In this document: piece after piece, positions 50,959 to 60,151 of the stretch | How positions within the stretch are numbered: the first letter of the stretch is position 1 | Layout: every line of letters begins with the position of its first letter | Origin: Thermodesulfovibrio yellowstonii DSM 11347 | Lineage (GTDB): Bacteria; Nitrospirota; Thermodesulfovibrionia; Thermodesulfovibrionales; Thermodesulfovibrionaceae | Assembly (NCBI RefSeq): GCF_000020985.1 | Contig: NC_011296.1 | Coordinates: 1,788,001-1,852,000, forward strand | Reading direction: 5' to 3' | DNA: 64,000 nt | Program-made: the position numbers and the translations under genes | The notes under the pieces: model-generated | Told to the model about the DNA's origin: nothing | What the model saw: only the letters and a program-made list of their open reading frames with translations | Databases searched by the model: none

Positions 50959-51729
50959 ATGAAGAGATTTTCAACTTTTTTAATCAGCATCATTGCTGTT
51001 TTATTTTTCACAGGAATAGCTTTTGCTCATTTTGGAATAATTCTGCCTTCTGATGACATCATTGGTGAGAAAGACCCAAAGAAAATTACTCTTAAGGTTT
51101 ACTTCATGCATCCTTTTGAACAAGAATGGCTAAATATGGAAAAGCCAAAGGCATTTGGAGTCATGCTTGGAGATGAGAAAACAGACCTGCTTAATACGCT
51201 TATAAACAAAAAAATAAAGGGCAGAAATATTTGGGAAACTCAATTTACAATTAAACGTCCTGGGGACTACATCTTTTATCTTGAACCAGAGCCTTACTGG
51301 GAACCTGCAGAGGAAAAATTTATTGTCCACTATCCAAAAGTCGTGGTGCAGGCATTAGGCAAAGAAGAAGGATGGGACAAAGAAGTAGGACTTCCAATTG
51401 AGATTGTTCCACTTACAAGACCTTATGGTCTTTGGGCTGGAAACGTTTTTCAGGGAGTTGTAAAGGTTAATGGAAAGCCGCTTCCTTTCGCAGAGGTAGA
51501 AGTTGAATATTTTAATGAGGGGGTAAAAGTAAAAGCACCAAAGGAGTCTTATATAACGCAGGTTATAAAGGCAGATGCAAATGGAGTTTTTACCTTTGGT
51601 ATACCAAAAGCTGGCTGGTGGGGATTTGCTGCATTGACTGAAGCACCATATAAGCTTAAAAAAGACGGAAAAGAATACCCAGTTGAAATAGGAGGGATTA
51701 TTTGGATTAAGGCAAGGGAGATAAAATAA
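50959..51729 (+). CDS. nikK: DUF4198 metal-binding periplasmic protein, NikK-type
   Basis: 256 residues from ATG 50959, served by GGAGGAGG at 50943-50950 (a frame start at 50941 lacks a ribosome site of its own). A signal peptide ends FAHFG; mature His residues follow ([12 protein letters not shown]). The domain (about 45-250) matches DUF4198, the NikK component, which presents Ni2+ or Co2+ to the membrane S-component NikM. A Tyr/Trp-rich C-terminal beta domain ([11 protein letters not shown]) is typical. The stop overlaps the nikM start (TAATG). Confidence 0.85.
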   Translation: MKRFSTFLISIIAVLFFTGIAFAHFGIILPSDDIIGEKDPKKITLKVYFMHPFEQEWLNMEKPKAFGVMLGDEKTDLLNTLINKKIKGRNIWETQFTIKRPGDYIFYLEPEPYWEPAEEKFIVHYPKVVVQALGKEEGWDKEVGLPIEIVPLTRPYGLWAGNVFQGVVKVNGKPLPFAEVEVEYFNEGVKVKAPKESYITQVIKADANGVFTFGIPKAGWWGFAALTEAPYKLKKDGKEYPVEIGGIIWIKAREIK

Positions 51730-52325
51730 TGCATATCTCAGAAGGAGTGCTTTCTGCGCCGGTTCTTCTTACCGGCGCTGTTTTATCCTTAATAGGACTT
51801 ACCTTAGGATTAAGGAAAATAAAAAATGAAGACATCCCTAAGGTTGCGGTTCTTTCATCAGCCTTTTTTGTCGCATCTCTTATTCACATTCCCATAGGAC
51901 CAACATCTGCACATCTTGTATTAAACGGACTTGTGGGAATGCTTCTTGGGTGGGCAGCCTTTCCTTCCATATTTGTAGCATTGGTGCTTCAAGCTCTTTT
52001 ATTTCAATTTGGTGGACTTACTACCTTGGGTGTGAATACTTTTGCAATGGCAATGCCAGGAGTTTTATTATATTATGTTTTCAGAAAAATGCTACAAAAA
52101 GGCAAAAACTTAGCTTTTTTAGGTGGCTTTTTAGGCGGATTTTTAGCTCTGCTTGTAGCAGCATTTTTTATAAGTATTGCTCTGATGGAAACTGAAAAAA
52201 GTTTTGTAGGCATTGCAGGAACTCTTCTTGTAATGCATCTTCCAATTGCTTTAATTGAGGGAATTATTACAGGATTTGTTGTAGTATATCTTAAAAAAGT
52301 AAAACCGGAGGCATTGATATGCTAA
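51729..52325 (+). CDS. nikM: Nickel/cobalt ECF importer S-component
   Basis: 198 residues with about six membrane helices. The N-terminal [11 protein letters not shown] provides Met1/His2 metal ligands, and the LIHIPIGPTSAHLVLNG motif carries additional ligand His residues. This is the NikM/CbiM signature. It captures Ni2+ or Co2+ for transport by the NikQ/NikO energising module. The metal cannot be told from sequence alone. It is coupled by overlaps to nikK upstream and to the nikL-like gene downstream. Confidence 0.92.
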   Translation: MHISEGVLSAPVLLTGAVLSLIGLTLGLRKIKNEDIPKVAVLSSAFFVASLIHIPIGPTSAHLVLNGLVGMLLGWAAFPSIFVALVLQALLFQFGGLTTLGVNTFAMAMPGVLLYYVFRKMLQKGKNLAFLGGFLGGFLALLVAAFFISIALMETEKSFVGIAGTLLVMHLPIALIEGIITGFVVVYLKKVKPEALIC

Positions 52326-53047
52326 ACTATAGACAACAAAATTACTGGTTTGCACAGCATAAAATAAACCAGAGGAGATTCCTCACTTCGTTCGGAATGA
52401 CAGGCAAAGGTTCGGAATTAAAGAAAAAGAATTCGGAATTAGATAAAAAGAATTTGAAAATAAAAAAAGGGATTATATTTATTTTGGTCATACAACTTTT
52501 AATTTTCATCTCTACCTCTGCCTATGCCCATAAAGTAAGTACTTATGCATACAGAGAAGGAGATAAAATTTTTGGAGAATGTTACTTTGTAGATGGCTCA
52601 CCCTGCAAAAACAGCAAGGTAGAAATTTACGATTTAAAAGGGCAGAAGATTCTTGAAGCTGTAACAGATGAAAAGGGTAAATACAGTTTTACAACAAAAG
52701 AAAAGGGGACATTAAGGATAATAATTCCTGCAGGAGAAGGACATCGAGCAGAGTATAAACTTGAAGGGATAGCGGAAAAACCCGAAAAAAAAGAAAATAA
52801 GGAAACCATGACGGCAAAGACTCCAAATAAACCTGTGCAGTCTGAGGCTACAGTGAACAAAGATGAAATCAAACAGATAATTGACGAAGTTATGGATGCT
52901 AAATTACAGGGATTAAGGGCTGAAATAATGGATTTACGGAAACAGATGGATAAAGTTAGTCTTAGAGATATAATTGGAGGCATTGGATATATTTTCGGAA
53001 TCTGGGGGATAATAATGCTTCTTAAAAGAAAAAAAAATGCATCTTGA
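52319..53047 (+). CDS. nikL: NikL-like small component with repeat-derived N-terminus
   Basis: 242 residues if started at ATG 52319, which overlaps the nikM stop and uses the ribosome site GGAGG in nikM. The first about 45 residues (RRFLTSFGMTGKGSELKKK) are encoded by a fragment of the inverted-repeat element and precede a signal-anchor segment. A TTG at 52454 would give a 197-residue version starting directly before the signal sequence. The mature part (carboxypeptidase-regulatory-like beta domain, GECYFVDGSPCKN...DEKGKYSFTTKEKGT), coiled helix and C-terminal TM match NikL. Confidence 0.8.
   Translation: MLNYRQQNYWFAQHKINQRRFLTSFGMTGKGSELKKKNSELDKKNLKIKKGIIFILVIQLLIFISTSAYAHKVSTYAYREGDKIFGECYFVDGSPCKNSKVEIYDLKGQKILEAVTDEKGKYSFTTKEKGTLRIIIPAGEGHRAEYKLEGIAEKPEKKENKETMTAKTPNKPVQSEATVNKDEIKQIIDEVMDAKLQGLRAEIMDLRKQMDKVSLRDIIGGIGYIFGIWGIIMLLKRKKNAS
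52374..52440. repeat. Fragment of the inverted-repeat element family inside nikL
   Basis: GAGATTCCTCACTTCGTTCG and GGAATGACA match the ends of the CCTCGC..CTCGGAATGAC core of the 182- and 241-bp elements (1742-1923 and 63095-63335). The flanking GGTTCGGAATT/GAATTCGGAATT repeat is related. It is in frame and encodes part of the nikL N-terminus. Confidence 0.6.
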
Positions 53048-53780
53048 AGAGTTCTCAGAGGGAAATAGCTTTCTTCACAAAGCAGACCCAAGAGTAAAAA
53101 TTTTGGTTTTTGCTTTATTCAGTATACTCTGCGCGATATCATCAGGTATAAAAACACCAATGCTTTATCTTTTCTACTCATTAACTCTTCTTTTAATTAC
53201 CCGAATTAAAGCAAAACCCTTAATTTCAAGACTTCTCGCAGCGAATTTTTTCATTGCTTTTATATGGCTTTTTATTCCTCTAAGCTACCCTGGAAATCCT
53301 TATATTACTTTAGGCTTCATAAAAATCAGCCATGAGGGAATTAACTATGCTCTTTCAATCACTATTAAATGCAATGCCATAATTATTGCTACAATAACTC
53401 TTCTTTCAACATCCTCAGTGTTTTCTCTTGCTCATGCAATGCTTCATTTAAAAATGCCAAAAAAACTTGTTACAGTCTTTTTTCTTTTTTATCGCTATAT
53501 TACTGTAATTCATGAAGAATATTTAAAAATAAAGAGAGCAGTTGCTTTAAGAGGATTTATTCCAAAAACAAATCTTCATACTTATAAAACCTATGCATAC
53601 ATTGTTGGTGGAATGCTTATAAAAAGCTATGAAAGAGCAGAGGAGATATACAGGGCAATGCTTTGCAGAGGTTTTCAGGGTTTTTTCCCATTATTTGAGC
53701 ATTTTCAAATTAGAAAAAGTGATATAATATTTGGTGTTATTTCTACAGCAATTTTTATTTTATTCTGGGTTAAGAGTTGA
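53037..53780 (+). CDS. nikQ: Nickel/cobalt ECF importer T-component (transmembrane energy coupler)
   Basis: 247 residues with about five membrane helices. The motif ALRGFIPKTNLH and the A-R-G-type coupling helix near ..ERAEEIYRAMLCRGFQG (about residues 200-215) are hallmarks of CbiQ/NikQ T-components that dock the ATPase. It couples ATP hydrolysis by NikO to import by NikM. Its ATG lies within the 3' end of nikL (11-nt overlap) and its TGA overlaps the TTG of nikO, giving tight translational coupling across the operon. Confidence 0.92.
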   Translation: MHLEEFSEGNSFLHKADPRVKILVFALFSILCAISSGIKTPMLYLFYSLTLLLITRIKAKPLISRLLAANFFIAFIWLFIPLSYPGNPYITLGFIKISHEGINYALSITIKCNAIIIATITLLSTSSVFSLAHAMLHLKMPKKLVTVFFLFYRYITVIHEEYLKIKRAVALRGFIPKTNLHTYKTYAYIVGGMLIKSYERAEEIYRAMLCRGFQGFFPLFEHFQIRKSDIIFGVISTAIFILFWVKS

Positions 53781-54427
53781 AAACACCAATTATAAAACTA
53801 AGAAATATCTCCTTCAGCTATGACAGAAGGATAGTCTTAAATTCCCTAAATCTTGATGTATATGAGGGAGATAAAATAGGCTTAATTGGACCTAATGGCT
53901 CTGGGAAAACAACACTCCTTCATATTATAATGGGGCTTCTTAAGCCTCAATCAGGAACTATAGAGATATTCGGAAAAATACGAAATAAAGAAAAAGATTT
54001 CATTGAAGTAAGACAGAAAATAGGTTTTCTTTTTCAGGATTCAGATAGTCAGCTCTTTTGTCCTACAGTTAAGGAAGATATAGCCTTTGGTCCCTTAAAT
54101 CTTGGAAAGACAAAAAAAGAAGCAATGGAAATAGTAAGGGACACATGCAATATCTTGGGCTTAAAAGATTTTGAAGACAGAGTTACTTTTAAACTTTCAG
54201 GAGGGGAGAAAAAACTTGTTGCCTTAGCAACAATTATTGCGATGAAACCAATATGCTATCTATTGGACGAACCTTCTTCAGGGCTTGATGAAAATACAAC
54301 AGAAAAACTTTTGAGCTATTTAAAGCATAATACAAAAACTTATCTAATTGTTTCTCATGACAGAGATTTTATAACAAAAGCAACAGATAAAGTCTATACA
54401 TTGGATAGCGGAAAAATTTTATTTTAA
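53777..54427 (+). CDS. nikO: Nickel/cobalt ECF importer ATPase
   Basis: 216 residues from a TTG start that overlaps the nikQ stop (TTGA). It has all ABC ATPase motifs: Walker A GPNGSGKTTLL, Q-loop FLFQDSDSQLF, signature KLSGGEKKLVALATI, Walker B CYLLDEPSSGLDE and the switch His in VSHDRDF. It is shorter than typical CbiO because the C-terminal extension is minimal. It energises Ni/Co import with NikQ and NikM and closes the operon, converging with ffh after 3 nt. Confidence 0.94.
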   Translation: MKTPIIKLRNISFSYDRRIVLNSLNLDVYEGDKIGLIGPNGSGKTTLLHIIMGLLKPQSGTIEIFGKIRNKEKDFIEVRQKIGFLFQDSDSQLFCPTVKEDIAFGPLNLGKTKKEAMEIVRDTCNILGLKDFEDRVTFKLSGGEKKLVALATIIAMKPICYLLDEPSSGLDENTTEKLLSYLKHNTKTYLIVSHDRDFITKATDKVYTLDSGKILF

Positions 54428-54430
54428 GAT

Positions 54431-55753
54431 TTAAAATGGAAAAATCTTTGGCAGTTTAAATCCTTTCCCATGTTTTAGCTGTTTCATCATTTTTTTCATT
54501 TCATGAAATTGTTTGATAAGTCTGTTAACATCTGTTACAGTTGTTCCACTTCCTTTTGCAATTCTTATCCTTCTGCTTGCATTTATAATTTTAGGATTTT
54601 TTCTTTCTTCAAAAGTCATTGAATTAATTATTGCTTCCACTTTAACAAACTCTTTTTCATCTATTTTAATGTTTTTCAAAAATTTATTTGCCCCAGGAAG
54701 CATGGAAAGGATATTTTCAATAGGTCCCATTTTCCTCATTTTTCTGATCTGGTCCTTCAAGTCATCAAATGTAAACTCCTCTTTTTCAATTTTTGCTTTA
54801 AGCTTTTCAGCTTCTTTCATATCATAGGCTTTCTGTGCCTGTTCAATTAGTGAAAGGACATCTCCCATTCCAAGAATTCTATTTGCAACTCTGTCTGGAT
54901 GGAATTCATCAATTGCATCAATTTTTTCACCTGTTCCAATAAGCTTTATTGGCTTTCCAGTGACTTCTTTTATGGACAGTGCTGCTCCACCTCTGGCATC
55001 TCCATCCATCTTTGTAAGAATAACACCGTCAATACCTATTTTTTCATGGAAACTTTTTGCGATGTTCACAGCATCCTGTCCTGTCATTGCATCTGCTACA
55101 AAAAGAATTTCATGAGGATTAAGAACATTTTTTACATCCTGCAATTCTCTCATGAGTTCTTCATCAACATGCATTCTTCCTGCGGTATCAACAATTACAG
55201 GATCTGCTCTGTCAATAACAGCCTTTTTTAAAGCATCTTTACAGAGTTCTCTTGGATCTTTAATTTCATATGAATGAAAAACAGGAACATCTATCTGTTT
55301 ACCTAAGGTAACAAGCTGTTCTATTGCCGCAGGTCTTTGAAGATCAGCTGCTACGAGCATAGGCCTTCGTCCCTGTTTTTTAAAAAGTCTTGCAAGCTTT
55401 GCAGATGTGGTGGTTTTACCAGAACCATGAAGTCCTACCATCATAATGATTGTTGGAGGATTAGGACTGAGCTTAATTTTTGAAGTGCTTCCTCCAAGGA
55501 GTTCACAGAGTTCTTCATAAACTATCTTTATTACTTGTTGTGCAGGAGAGAGGCTTTCAAGAATCTCTTTACCAACTGCTTTTTGACGGACTCTTTCAAT
55601 AAAAGCTTTTACAACCTTAAAGTTAACATCTGCTTCAAGCAAAGCAATTCTTATTTCTTTTAAAGCTGCATCAACATCTTCTTCTTTTAGAATTCCTTTA
55701 CCTTTAAGTTTTTTAAATATTGCTTCAAGTTTATCTGTTAATGCTTCAAACAT
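54431..55753 (-). CDS. ffh: Signal recognition particle protein
   Basis: 440 residues. N domain (1-90), GTPase domain (about 100-290; GLHGSGKTTTSAKLA, DTAGRMHVD, TKMDGDARGG) and Met-rich M domain (about 300-425; SRRIRIAKGSGTTVTDVNRLI) that binds signal peptides and 4.5S RNA. It targets membrane and secreted proteins to the translocon, relevant to the many exported products in this window. It ends with a Lys-rich tail. It lies immediately downstream of the TlpA-like gene. Confidence 0.97.
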   Translation of the reverse strand: MFEALTDKLEAIFKKLKGKGILKEEDVDAALKEIRIALLEADVNFKVVKAFIERVRQKAVGKEILESLSPAQQVIKIVYEELCELLGGSTSKIKLSPNPPTIIMMVGLHGSGKTTTSAKLARLFKKQGRRPMLVAADLQRPAAIEQLVTLGKQIDVPVFHSYEIKDPRELCKDALKKAVIDRADPVIVDTAGRMHVDEELMRELQDVKNVLNPHEILFVADAMTGQDAVNIAKSFHEKIGIDGVILTKMDGDARGGAALSIKEVTGKPIKLIGTGEKIDAIDEFHPDRVANRILGMGDVLSLIEQAQKAYDMKEAEKLKAKIEKEEFTFDDLKDQIRKMRKMGPIENILSMLPGANKFLKNIKIDEKEFVKVEAIINSMTFEERKNPKIINASRRIRIAKGSGTTVTDVNRLIKQFHEMKKMMKQLKHGKGFKLPKIFPF

Positions 55754-56251
55754 TTATTGCCTCCTAAGAAGAATTTCTAAATCTTTACTCAGTAAACCAA
55801 AAGTATCTTCTGTTATGCCTCTGTATATTTGGACAATCTTTTTTTCTCTATTTAAAATAAAAAAGTTTGGGAAACCATAGATATTGTATAATTTTTTTAT
55901 TTTTACATCACATAGAAATAGAGGATATTGAATTCCCCTGTTTTTTGCAAATTCAAAAAGTTTTTGAGGTTCTTTTATTTCGTCATTAAACAAGATTCCG
56001 ATTATTTGAATATTTTCTTTTTTAAATTTTCCGTAAAGTTTGTTTATATCAGGAATTACGTAATCACAGGCAAAACATTTTGTTGAAAGAAACTCTATAA
56101 GTATTCCATTGCCTTTAAGCTGATAAACTTCAATATTTTCTCCATTCCAAGCAGTAAGGGAAAAATTAGGGGCAAAATCACCTTTTTTAAGTGCACTTTG
56201 CCCCATTTGTGGAATTAGTAGGATAAAAACTATAATTAAAAATTTTTTCAC
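55754..56251 (-). CDS. TlpA/ResA-type thioredoxin-fold protein
   Basis: 165 residues with a signal peptide (about 1-19), so it is periplasmic or membrane-attached. The thioredoxin fold begins KKGDFAPNFSLTAWNG; the active site is CFAC (about residue 60, in STKCFACDYVIPD), with the cis-Pro segment GFPNFFILN. Proteins of this type reduce disulfides or apocytochrome heme sites outside the cytoplasm. The next gene upstream is a cytoplasmic thioredoxin, 3 nt away. Confidence 0.9.
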   Translation of the reverse strand: MKKFLIIVFILLIPQMGQSALKKGDFAPNFSLTAWNGENIEVYQLKGNGILIEFLSTKCFACDYVIPDINKLYGKFKKENIQIIGILFNDEIKEPQKLFEFAKNRGIQYPLFLCDVKIKKLYNIYGFPNFFILNREKKIVQIYRGITEDTFGLLSKDLEILLRRQ

Positions 56252-56254
56252 GAA

Positions 56255-56587
56255 TTAGCTACTGAGGAGACTATCCAATTTGCTCTTTAGAATAGATTTT
56301 GGAACAACTCCTACAATCTGGTCAACTCTTTGACCATCTTTAAAAAACATTATTGTTGGAATTCCCATAATTCCATAACGTGTTGCTATTTCTGGATTTT
56401 CATCAGTATTTAGTTTCCCTACTTTTATTTTACCTTCGTATTCCTTTGCAAGTTCTTCTATTGTAGGAGCAATTATTCTGCATGGACCACACCATGGTGC
56501 CCAAAAATCTACCATTATTACACCTTTTGAATTTAAAACTTCTGTTTCCCATTTAGAGCTTGTGAGCTCTACAATGCCTTCAGCCAT
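56255..56587 (-). CDS. trxA: Thioredoxin
   Basis: 110 residues with the classical active site WAPWCGPCRIIAPTI, the GIMGIPTIMFFKDG cis-Pro region, and normal length. It reduces protein disulfides in the cytoplasm. A promoter (TTGACA-18-TATTTT) and a CGGAGGTAACA ribosome site precede it. It is the first gene of the trxA-tlpA-like-ffh group. Ferredoxin-thioredoxin reductase elsewhere in the window could be its electron donor (inference). Confidence 0.96.
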   Translation of the reverse strand: MAEGIVELTSSKWETEVLNSKGVIMVDFWAPWCGPCRIIAPTIEELAKEYEGKIKVGKLNTDENPEIATRYGIMGIPTIMFFKDGQRVDQIVGVVPKSILKSKLDSLLSS

Positions 56588-56622
56588 TGTTACCTCCGGG
56601 AGATTTTGTAAACAACTTCTCT

Positions 56623-56652
56623 AAAATAAATCTTTCTCTAATATTTTGTCAA
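56623..56652 (-). promoter_or_regulatory. Promoter of trxA
   Basis: On the minus strand TTGACA (56647-56652) and TATTTT (56623-56628) are 18 bp apart, about 36 nt before the trxA ATG. It directly follows the hairpin at 56663-56691. Confidence 0.6.
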
Positions 56653-56662
56653 TTATTATCAA

Positions 56663-56691
56663 ATTCCTCGGAGCATGATGCCCCGAGGAAT
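56663..56691 (-). terminator. Hairpin after hsp20
   Basis: ATTCCTCGG (56663-56671) pairs with CCGAGGAAT (56683-56691), with GCA/TGC extending the stem. It follows the hsp20 stop by 5 nt. The downstream minus-strand tract is AT-rich (TTTGATAATAATT) but not a strict U run, so termination may be imperfect. Confidence 0.55.
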
Positions 56692-56695
56692 ATAA

Positions 56696-57145
56696 TTATT
56701 CTAAAGGAATTTTTATCTCTCTTGGTTTGGATTCTTCTTTTCTTAAAACAACTATCTCAAGTAGTCCGTTTTTAATATTTGCTTTAACTGAAGATTTATC
56801 TACATCCGTAGGGAGATTGACAGTTCTTGAAAATGGTCCATAACTTCTTTCATTCAAAATATAATCATCTTCAGAAATACCTTCAGGCTTCTTAATTTCT
56901 CCCTTAATTATCAATCGGTCATCTGTAATAGTTAAATCCACCTCATCCTTATTAACACCTGGTAGTTCAACCTGAATAACTACCTCTCTACCTCTTTCAA
57001 AAATATCCACATTAGGAGAGATAACCCCTTCTGTGGTAACAGCTCTTCTCCTACGAACAGGTGATAGAAACTCTTCAAAAAGTCTGTCCATCTCCTTTCT
57101 TATTTCCTCAATTTCCTTTAAAGGACTCCATTTTACAATGGACAT
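56696..57145 (-). CDS. Hsp20-type small heat-shock protein
   Basis: 149 residues from ATG 57145 with GAGGAGG 6 nt upstream (a frame start at 57160 is less likely). The alpha-crystallin domain (about 45-140) shows ELPGVNKDEVDLTITDDRLIIKGE and the C-terminal I-x-I motif region (EIKIPLE). It prevents aggregation of unfolded proteins in the cytoplasm. It is the last gene of the dnaJ-hspR-clpB-hsp20 operon and ends before a hairpin. Confidence 0.95.
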   Translation of the reverse strand: MSIVKWSPLKEIEEIRKEMDRLFEEFLSPVRRRRAVTTEGVISPNVDIFERGREVVIQVELPGVNKDEVDLTITDDRLIIKGEIKKPEGISEDDYILNERSYGPFSRTVNLPTDVDKSSVKANIKNGLLEIVVLRKEESKPREIKIPLE

Positions 57146-57166
57146 GATACACCTCCTCAATTTATC

Positions 57167-59797
57167 TTAGGCTGCTTCTACCAAAACAACCTTATTAAAT
57201 ACAATTTTACCATCTTTAAAATCAACTTCTACAGTCTCCCCTTCTTTAAATGTTCCTTCAATTAGTTTTATTGCCAGAGCATCAAGAATTTCTTTCTGTA
57301 ACACTCTTCTCAAAGGTCTTGCACCATATACAGGATCATATCCAATTCTTACAATATAGTCCTTTGCTTCTTCTGTAAGGATTATATCAATCTTCCTCTG
57401 TTTAAGATACTGTTTTATCCGTTTAATCTGAATTTCTATGATATCCTTCATTATCTCTTTACTCAATGGATTAAAGATTATTATCTCATCAATCCTATTA
57501 AGAAACTCAGGTCTGAAAAATGCTCTTAAATCATCTATTATCCTTGTTTTTAAATCTTTCTTTAAATCCTGCCAGTGCTCAGAACCTTTATTTTCAAGAA
57601 ATTCTTGAATATGGGCGCTTCCTATGTTTGATGTCATTATGATAATTGTGTTTCTGAAGTCAACAGTTCTTCCGTGTCCATCTGTAAGACGACCATCATC
57701 AAGTATCTGTAAGAGTATATTGAATACTTCCTGATGAGCCTTTTCAATTTCATCAAAAAGAACAACACTGTATGGCCGCCTTCTTACAGCCTCTGTAAGT
57801 TGACCTCCTTCTTCATAGCCCACATAACCAGGAGGAGCACCAATAAGACGAGATACAGTATGACGCTCTTGATATTCAGACATATCAATACGAATCATGG
57901 CATTTTCATCATCAAATAGAAATTCTGCCAGCGCCTTTGCAAGTTCTGTTTTACCAACACCTGTAGGTCCAAGAAACATGAATGACCCAATAGGACGATT
58001 AGGATCCTGTAATCCTGCTCTTGCTCTCCTTATTGCATTTGATACTGCTATAATTGCTTCATCTTGTCCAACAACTCTTTCTTTGAGTCGCTCTTCCATT
58101 TTTATAAGTTTCTGAGTTTCGCTTTCAAGAAGTCTTTTAACTGGAATTCCTGTCCATTTAGCCACTACCTCAGCAATATCCTCTTCATCAACCTCTTCTT
58201 TGAGCATTTGCCTTCCTCTCTGAATCTCTTTAAGTCGGGCATTTGCCTCATCAAGTGCTTTCTGAAGTTCAATAAGTTTGCCATATCTCAATTCTGCTGC
58301 CCTTGTTAAATCTCCCTGACGTTCTGCCTGTTCACTTGCTATTTTTGCCTGTTCAATCTCTGCCTTAATCTCTCTGATTTTTAAAATAAACTCTTTTTCA
58401 GCCTGCCATTGTGTGTTCAGTTCCTCTTTTTTAGTGAGTAGTTGCTCTATCTCCTGAGAAATCTTTTTTATTTTTTCCTTTGCATCTTCAGTTGGTTCTT
58501 TGCTCAATGCCTGACGCTCTATCTCAAGTTGTCTAAGTTTTCTTTCTATCTCATCAAGTTCAATTGGCATGCTATCAATCTCCATTCTGAGCTTTGCCGC
58601 AGCTTCATCAATTAAATCAATTGCTTTATCAGGCAAGTATCTGTCTGTTATATACCTTGCTGAAAGCACAGCAGCAGCAACTAATGCTGAATCCTTTATC
58701 TTTACACCATGATGAACCTCATATCTCTCTTTAAGTCCTCTTAAAATAGAAATTGTGTCTTCAACAGAAGGCTCTTTAACTAAAATAGGCTGAAATCTTC
58801 TTTCAAGTGCAGGGTCTTTTTCAATGTATTTTCTGTATTCATTAACAGTAGTTGCTCCAATGCATCTAAGCTCTCCCCTTGCTAAAGCTGGCTTGAGCAT
58901 ATTTGCTGCATCCACTGCACCTTCAGCAGCACCTGCACCTACAAGTGTGTGAAGTTCATCAATAAATGTAATAATTCTTCCTTCAGACTGTGTAATCTCT
59001 TTAAGCACTGCTTTGAGTCTCTCCTCAAACTCTCCACGATACTTTGCACCTGCAAGAAGTGAGCCTATATCAAGAGCTATAAGTTCTTTATTCCTCAAAG
59101 ATTCAGGAACATCGCCTGCTACTATCCTCTGTGCAAGACCTTCCACTATAGCTGTTTTACCAACACCAGGGTCACCAATCAAAACAGGATTGTTCTTTGT
59201 TCTTCTGCTTAAAACTTGAATAACTCTTCTAATTTCTTCATCTCTTCCAATAACAGGATCAAGTTTACCCTTTTTTGCAAGTTCTGTAAGATTTTTGCCA
59301 TATCTAACCAATGCCTGATACTTTTCTTCTGGATTTGGATCAGTTACCTGATGAACTCCTCTTATTGCCCTCATTGCATCAAGCACTTTTTGACGGGTAA
59401 CTGCCTGCTTTTTTATTGCATCAAGCGCAGGACCTCCTACATCAAAAAGAGCTATAAGAAGATGCTCCACACTTATATATTCATCTTTAAGATGTTCTGC
59501 TTCCTTGTCAGCTTTTTCAAAAAGCTGATTAAGTCTTGGAGTAATATAGACCTGCTCAAGTGGCTGAGCACCATAGACCTTTGGAATTTTATCTATAGCT
59601 TTCTTTAAATCTGTTTTGATTGAGTTTAAGTCTGCTCCGCATTCCTTAAGAATCCGAGTCACAAGCCCTTCACTATCTTCAACCAGGGCATAAATTAGAT
59701 GTTCTACATCTATCTGCTGGTTACCATACTGTGAAGCAATCTTCTGAGCCTCTCTTATGGCTTCCTGAGTTTTATAAGTAAGTTTATCAAATCTCAT
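57167..59797 (-). CDS. clpB: ATP-dependent disaggregase ClpB
   Basis: 876 residues from ATG 59797 ([18 protein letters not shown]), with AAGGAGGG upstream; a longer frame to 59824 would overlap the hspR end. The N domain (1-145), NBD1 with [17 protein letters not shown], a coiled-coil middle domain (about 410-525), NBD2 with [16 protein letters not shown] and arginine fingers are all present. ClpB rescues aggregated proteins with DnaK/DnaJ. No IGF-type ClpP-binding loop is seen, as expected for ClpB. hsp20 follows 21 nt downstream. Confidence 0.97.
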   Translation of the reverse strand: MRFDKLTYKTQEAIREAQKIASQYGNQQIDVEHLIYALVEDSEGLVTRILKECGADLNSIKTDLKKAIDKIPKVYGAQPLEQVYITPRLNQLFEKADKEAEHLKDEYISVEHLLIALFDVGGPALDAIKKQAVTRQKVLDAMRAIRGVHQVTDPNPEEKYQALVRYGKNLTELAKKGKLDPVIGRDEEIRRVIQVLSRRTKNNPVLIGDPGVGKTAIVEGLAQRIVAGDVPESLRNKELIALDIGSLLAGAKYRGEFEERLKAVLKEITQSEGRIITFIDELHTLVGAGAAEGAVDAANMLKPALARGELRCIGATTVNEYRKYIEKDPALERRFQPILVKEPSVEDTISILRGLKERYEVHHGVKIKDSALVAAAVLSARYITDRYLPDKAIDLIDEAAAKLRMEIDSMPIELDEIERKLRQLEIERQALSKEPTEDAKEKIKKISQEIEQLLTKKEELNTQWQAEKEFILKIREIKAEIEQAKIASEQAERQGDLTRAAELRYGKLIELQKALDEANARLKEIQRGRQMLKEEVDEEDIAEVVAKWTGIPVKRLLESETQKLIKMEERLKERVVGQDEAIIAVSNAIRRARAGLQDPNRPIGSFMFLGPTGVGKTELAKALAEFLFDDENAMIRIDMSEYQERHTVSRLIGAPPGYVGYEEGGQLTEAVRRRPYSVVLFDEIEKAHQEVFNILLQILDDGRLTDGHGRTVDFRNTIIIMTSNIGSAHIQEFLENKGSEHWQDLKKDLKTRIIDDLRAFFRPEFLNRIDEIIIFNPLSKEIMKDIIEIQIKRIKQYLKQRKIDIILTEEAKDYIVRIGYDPVYGARPLRRVLQKEILDALAIKLIEGTFKEGETVEVDFKDGKIVFNKVVLVEAA

Positions 59798-59810
59798 GGT
59801 TTTTCCCTCC

Positions 59811-60149
59811 TTAAAATTGTTCAAAAAATTTTTTAATTCTTTTTTCCACCTGTTGTCTTATTTCTTCATCAACATAACGAAGCATTTCCTGCATTACCTC
59901 TTCCATAATCTGCATTCTTTCTCTCATCCTTAAAATAATGTCAACTCCTGCTCTGTTAACACCAAATTCCTTTGTAAGCTTTATTACAAAGTTAAGTCTT
60001 TCTAAATCCTCATCTGTATAAATCCTCTGTTTTTTTATTCTTTTGGGCTTTATAAAACCTTCTCTCTCATAAAGTCTCAGAGTTTGAGGATGTACATTAA
60101 GAAGTTTACATACCATGCTAATCAAATAGAATCTCTCGTCTTTTCCCAT
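59811..60149 (-). CDS. hspR: HspR-type MerR-family heat-shock repressor
   Basis: 112 residues with the MerR winged-helix start ([27 protein letters not shown]) and a C-terminal coiled coil ([23 protein letters not shown]), as in HspR. HspR represses dnaK/dnaJ/clpB operons by binding HAIR operators, usually with DnaK as corepressor. It lies between dnaJ (2 nt) and clpB, and a HAIR-like site precedes dnaJ, so autoregulation of the operon is likely. Confidence 0.92.
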   Translation of the reverse strand: MGKDERFYLISMVCKLLNVHPQTLRLYEREGFIKPKRIKKQRIYTDEDLERLNFVIKLTKEFGVNRAGVDIILRMRERMQIMEEVMQEMLRYVDEEIRQQVEKRIKKFFEQF

Positions 60150-60151
60150 TT

